Position numbers and translations under genes: made by a program. Positions 7,263-9,306 of a DNA stretch of 9,306 nt are shown here, in pieces; positions within the stretch are counted from its first letter, which is position 1; each line of letters begins with the position of its first letter. The DNA is from Cyanobacteria bacterium UBA791. GTDB lineage: Bacteria > Cyanobacteriota > Vampirovibrionia > Gastranaerophilales > Gastranaerophilaceae. The stretch is from assembly GCA_002297005.1 (NCBI GenBank), contig DBIX01000006.1:1-9306 (forward strand), read 5' to 3'. Under the pieces are notes generated by a model that was not told where the DNA came from, ran no database searches, and was given only the letters and a program-made list of their open reading frames with translations.

Positions 7263-7291
7263 ATCATAGCTTCTTTAATCAGTAATTTCAA
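7263..7291 (-). promoter_or_regulatory. Sigma70-type promoter of the fliFGHI operon
   Basis: On the minus strand, TTGAAA (7286-7291) and TATGAT (7263-7268) are separated by exactly 17 nt; each box matches the housekeeping consensus at 5 of 6 positions. Transcription would start near 7256, giving a leader of about 23 nt before the fliF ATG. No sigma54 or sigma28 (FliA) pattern is visible in the right orientation. A palindrome TAACGTTA (7303-7310) lies just upstream of the -35; its role is unknown. Confidence 0.7.
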
Positions 7292-7336
7292 TTTTGTTAA
7301 GTTAACGTTACGAATAAATGCGTAAGCCGATGTGGA

Positions 7337-7416
7337 GTGTCGGTGTCGGCACACGACGAGTGTGCCGAGCAGGACACGAAACATAATATCAGCGACGTTT
7401 CAAATCTTTGATTTGA
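7337..7416. other. Structured segment unique to array copy C
   Basis: A 9-bp stem TCGGCACAC (7346-7354) / GTGTGCCGA (7360-7368) with loop GACGA can extend by an outer GTGTC / GACAC pairing (7337-7341, 7373-7377). A second hairpin, TCAAATC (7400-7406) / GATTTGA (7410-7416), follows. This segment is richer in GC than its surroundings. I recognise no RNA family here. Confidence 0.5.
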
Positions 7417-7455
7417 CAGGAGCAAAGCGTCAGCCGGTGTGGAGTCTGAAAACCA

Positions 7456-7581
7456 TGTCATTCTGAAAGCGTAAAAATTTGTGAGTGGAACGAACTTAAA
7501 TTTTGAGCTGTTCAGAATCTTACCAATGGTGAATGGCAAAATTTAACGCTGGTAAGATCCTGAATCAAGTTCGGGATGACA
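7456..7581. repeat. 126-bp foldback (MITE-like) element, copy C
   Basis: The terminal inverted repeats are TGTCATTCTGAA (7456-7467) and TTCGGGATGACA (7570-7581), and they extend outward to CATGTCAT / ATGACATG. The internal 15-bp stem, TTCAGAATCTTACCA (7511-7525) with TGGTAAGATCCTGAA (7550-7564), has one non-Watson-Crick pair, which is a G-U wobble if the minus strand is transcribed. This is the cleanest of the three copies. Confidence 0.82.
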
Positions 7582-7659
7582 TGAAAGATATAGCAAGACT
7601 TGTTTGTCACAATATTTACCCCTTGGATTGCTACGTCACTATGCTCCTTGCAATGACAA

Positions 7660-7696
7660 AACAGAGGGGCGAAGCCATAGGCTTCGCCCCTCTGTT
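7660..7696. terminator. 17-bp perfect hairpin, candidate terminator of the 511-aa gene
   Basis: The arms 7660-7676 and 7680-7696 (AACAGAGGGGCGAAGCC and its complement) pair perfectly around a 3-nt loop, ATA. On the minus strand the stem ends in CTCTGTTTTG, a short T run, about 50-90 nt after the stop of the 511-aa gene. It would be a very stable barrier to transcription before the fliF promoter. The GGGGCGAAGCC sequence also looks like a dispersed repeat, so a purely repetitive origin is possible. Confidence 0.55.
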
Positions 7697-7705
7697 AAAT
7701 CTCAT

Positions 7706-7734
7706 TTTGTTGGGGTAGAAACCCCAACCTACAT
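7706..7734. repeat. TGTAGGT-type hairpin repeat after the 511-aa gene
   Basis: The 8-bp stem GTTGGGGT (7709-7716) / ACCCCAAC (7721-7728) with loop AGAA is followed by CTACAT. On the minus strand it reads ATGTAGGT plus the hairpin, the same plan as 1685-1713 with a different stem sequence. It lies 13 nt beyond the stop of the 511-aa gene. Confidence 0.65.
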
Positions 7735-7747
7735 TTTCTAATACTTT

Positions 7748-9283
7748 TTATCTTGATAATGTTCTATTGTTAAAATTAAATTTTTTCATATGTTTTGTTT
7801 GAAAATCTGTTGCTTCTTGACTTTCAATTTGGTCATTTGCAACTGCACCTGCTGTAGCATTTTTGAATTGACGTCTTGTGAAGTCTACACCAGCATTATC
7901 GCCAACTTTTGTTGCATTTGTGAAAGTTTCAGACATGCCTTTTTTAGCCATAGCGTCTAATACACCTTCTAAGTCATCAGATTTTACACCACTTGCAACT
8001 TTTGAGAAGATATTGCTTGTTGGTTTTGTTGTAGTATCTTTTTTATCAGATGTAGTAGTTGTTGTTGTATCTGTTGTTGTACCAAACAATGAGAAACCTT
8101 TTGTAGCTTCTTCTCTTAATTTATCAGCTAATGTTTTTGTGTCAGTTTCATCAGTTGTACCGTATGTATAACCATTTAAAATATTTTTTGATGATAAATC
8201 TCCCAAAGATACAGTATCACCTTTTGTAGCATTGCCTATTTCTGAAAGAGTTTTACCAATCTCTCTTTGTTTTTCTTTTTGTCTTTCATACTCAGGTCTT
8301 TCATATTTTTGTTTTTCTAATTCAGATTTTAATTCTTCTGCCGATTTATTGCCAAATCCTTCTAAGTTCAATTTTGGTTCTTCTGTTATTTCTGGAGTTT
8401 TAACTTCTAAACCTGCATTATCAAATAATGATTGACGTTGTTCTTGTAATGGAGCTAATTGACCATATAAATTATCTATTTCGGCTTGTAAATTCTCATC
8501 AAGTTCTAAACCGTTTTGAGCATTATCCAATTGTTTTTCAAGCAATTCAGCTAATTTTTCTGAAATTTCAATCATTTCATTGTTGATAGTTTCTAACTCA
8601 GCTTGTTGTTCTGGAGTCATTTTTTCAATAATTTTTGCTTCTTGTTTATAAGTTTTAGCTGCTTCGATTACAGCTTTTTCATTCATCAAAGTATTGTATT
8701 CTTCGTCTGTCAATTCAGGATTTGAAAGTTGTGAGTTTATAGCATTCAATTTTGAAGATAATGCCATATCATCTAATTCTGCATATTCTAAAATTTTTGC
8801 GGTTGTTGGATCAACTTCAGCATCCTCTGTTGTTGCTTCGTTTTCGCCAATCATTGTTGTATCTTTTGTAGCATCTTCTACTGTTTCAGAGTCACCAGTT
8901 GTACCGAATGTATAATCGTCTAAGATATTTTTGTCAATATTGTTTTTTCTATCTCTAATAGCATCTACATCAGGTGTTTCTTCTCCTTCATTATTAGCAA
9001 AGAAATTTACTACAGAATCAACTGCAGAACCTAATAAGTCTTTAATAAGATTATTTTTTTCACCATCACTTAAGCCTGCAATATATTTATCAATAGCTTC
9101 ATCTTCACTCATACCATTTGTTAAATCAACATTATCAGTTTTTGTATCATCCTCGATTAATGATTTAACTTCGTCTTCTACTTTTGCTTTTAAATCATTC
9201 TTTTTCAATAAAGTATCAAATGTTAATTCAGTTGCTTTTGGTGCTTGATTTAAACCATTGTGAGAAGCTGCCCATAAACCCAT
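7748..9283 (-). CDS. Unrecognised acidic coiled-coil, Thr-rich protein, 511 aa
   Basis: I do not recognise a family. The protein starts MGLWAASHNGLN and has no signal peptide, membrane helix or cysteine that I can see. Residues 20-160 are acidic with short helices. Residues 160-285 and 315-345 are strongly charged, Gln/Glu/Lys-rich, and read as coiled coil. Residues 401-419 are a Thr-rich low-complexity linker. The C-terminal 90 residues are more basic (TRRQFKN at 469-475, HMKKFNFNNRTLSR at the end). A motif KNIL-x2-YT(F/Y)GTT occurs twice, at 118-129 and 366-377. The ATG at 9283 follows AAGGA (9293-9297, minus strand) at 9-nt spacing; the promoter lies outside the window. It is co-oriented with fliF but separated by over 500 bp of repeats and a separate promoter, so it is probably not in the same operon. 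A structural or exported role is conceivable but only a guess. Confidence 0.8.
   Translation of the reverse strand: MGLWAASHNGLNQAPKATELTFDTLLKKNDLKAKVEDEVKSLIEDDTKTDNVDLTNGMSEDEAIDKYIAGLSDGEKNNLIKDLLGSAVDSVVNFFANNEGEETPDVDAIRDRKNNIDKNILDDYTFGTTGDSETVEDATKDTTMIGENEATTEDAEVDPTTAKILEYAELDDMALSSKLNAINSQLSNPELTDEEYNTLMNEKAVIEAAKTYKQEAKIIEKMTPEQQAELETINNEMIEISEKLAELLEKQLDNAQNGLELDENLQAEIDNLYGQLAPLQEQRQSLFDNAGLEVKTPEITEEPKLNLEGFGNKSAEELKSELEKQKYERPEYERQKEKQREIGKTLSEIGNATKGDTVSLGDLSSKNILNGYTYGTTDETDTKTLADKLREEATKGFSLFGTTTDTTTTTTSDKKDTTTKPTSNIFSKVASGVKSDDLEGVLDAMAKKGMSETFTNATKVGDNAGVDFTRRQFKNATAGAVANDQIESQEATDFQTKHMKKFNFNNRTLSR
8138..8188 (-). repeat. Internal coding repeat, second unit
   Basis: This encodes residues 366-382 of the 511-aa protein (KNILNGYTYGTTDETDT). 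It matches 8882-8932 closely in both protein and DNA, differing mainly at silent or conservative positions (F/Y, D/N). Confidence 0.7.
8882..8932 (-). repeat. Internal coding repeat, first unit
   Basis: This encodes residues 118-134 of the 511-aa protein (KNILDDYTFGTTGDSET). It is the partner of 8138-8188, about 250 residues earlier in the protein. Both units are followed by a Thr/Asp/Glu-rich stretch. Confidence 0.7.
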
Positions 9284-9306
9284 AATAAAAATTCCTTATT
9301 TATTGT

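Larger units (their letters stand above)
7319..7656. repeat. Composite dispersed repeat array, copy C
   Basis: This block has the same three parts in the same order as 1289-1515: a TGCGTAAGCCGATGT leader (7319-7333), the 126-bp foldback element (7456-7581), and a 75-bp module (7582-7656) with the 31-nt core 7602-7632 identical to 1465-1495. The extra length is a 107-nt segment after the leader, flanked by GCGTAAGCCGATGTGGAGT (7320-7338) and GCGTCAGCCGGTGTGGAGT (7427-7445), a 17/19 direct repeat. The array lies between the 511-aa gene and the fliF promoter and contains no plausible gene. Confidence 0.85.

Noticed and set aside
7324..7333. GCCGATG within the array leader, resembling the -10 half of a flagellar sigma28 promoter
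   Set aside because: It is on the plus strand, pointing away from fliF, has no matching -35 half, and recurs in array A as part of the repeat.
7297..7718. 80-aa (minus) and 61-aa (plus) open frames in array C
   Set aside because: Same reason: they span the foldback element, the direct repeats and the 17-bp hairpin, and resemble no protein family.
7748..9283. FliK (hook-length control) identity for the 511-aa protein
   Set aside because: The adjacency and Thr/Gln-rich disorder are suggestive, but the conserved C-terminal FliK domain pattern is not visible.

Overview
The window is AT-rich bacterial DNA. Its backbone is a complete flagellar cluster on the minus strand, read fliF - fliG - fliH - fliI (7233 down to 1716). 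The four genes touch or overlap, with Shine-Dalgarno (SD) sequences inside the preceding gene and a good sigma70-type promoter just upstream of fliF. Codon usage is standard. The low GC, the flagellar proteins, the asparagine/threonine-rich orphan proteins and the 'LAFKG' motif near the N-terminus of the first protein remind me of Vampirovibrionia/Gastranaerophilales (non-photosynthetic relatives of Cyanobacteria from animal guts). That assignment is an impression that I could not test by search; another low-GC flagellated bacterium is possible.

Layout from left to right. Positions 45-1169 (+) encode an orphan protein with an HNH-nuclease signature, followed by a G-free 3' untranslated stretch and an intrinsic terminator (1261-1286). 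Positions 1289-1713 hold no gene but a dense string of dispersed palindromic repeats between the convergent ends of the HNH gene and fliI. Positions 1716-7233 (-) are fliI, fliH, fliG and fliF. Positions 7234-7291 hold the fliF leader and promoter. Positions 7319-7734 are a second string of the same repeats, in the same order, with two further hairpins. Positions 7748-9283 (-) encode an unrecognised 511-residue acidic, coiled-coil, threonine-rich protein.

FliF forms the MS-ring in the inner membrane and its C-terminal tail anchors FliG. FliG is the rotor protein that meets the stator. FliH and FliI form the soluble regulator/ATPase pair that feeds substrates to the flagellar export gate. The cluster stops at fliI: fliJ, fliE and fliK are not recognisable here.

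The least ordinary items are: FliH, which carries an acidic tail of about 260 residues beyond the end of the normal domain; three copies of a roughly 126-bp foldback, MITE-like element embedded in composite repeat arrays; the HNH protein, whose first zinc-ligand pair is separated from the HNH core by about 185 residues; and the 511-residue orphan with an internal duplicated motif. I see no CRISPR array, tRNA, rRNA, transposase or defence system.
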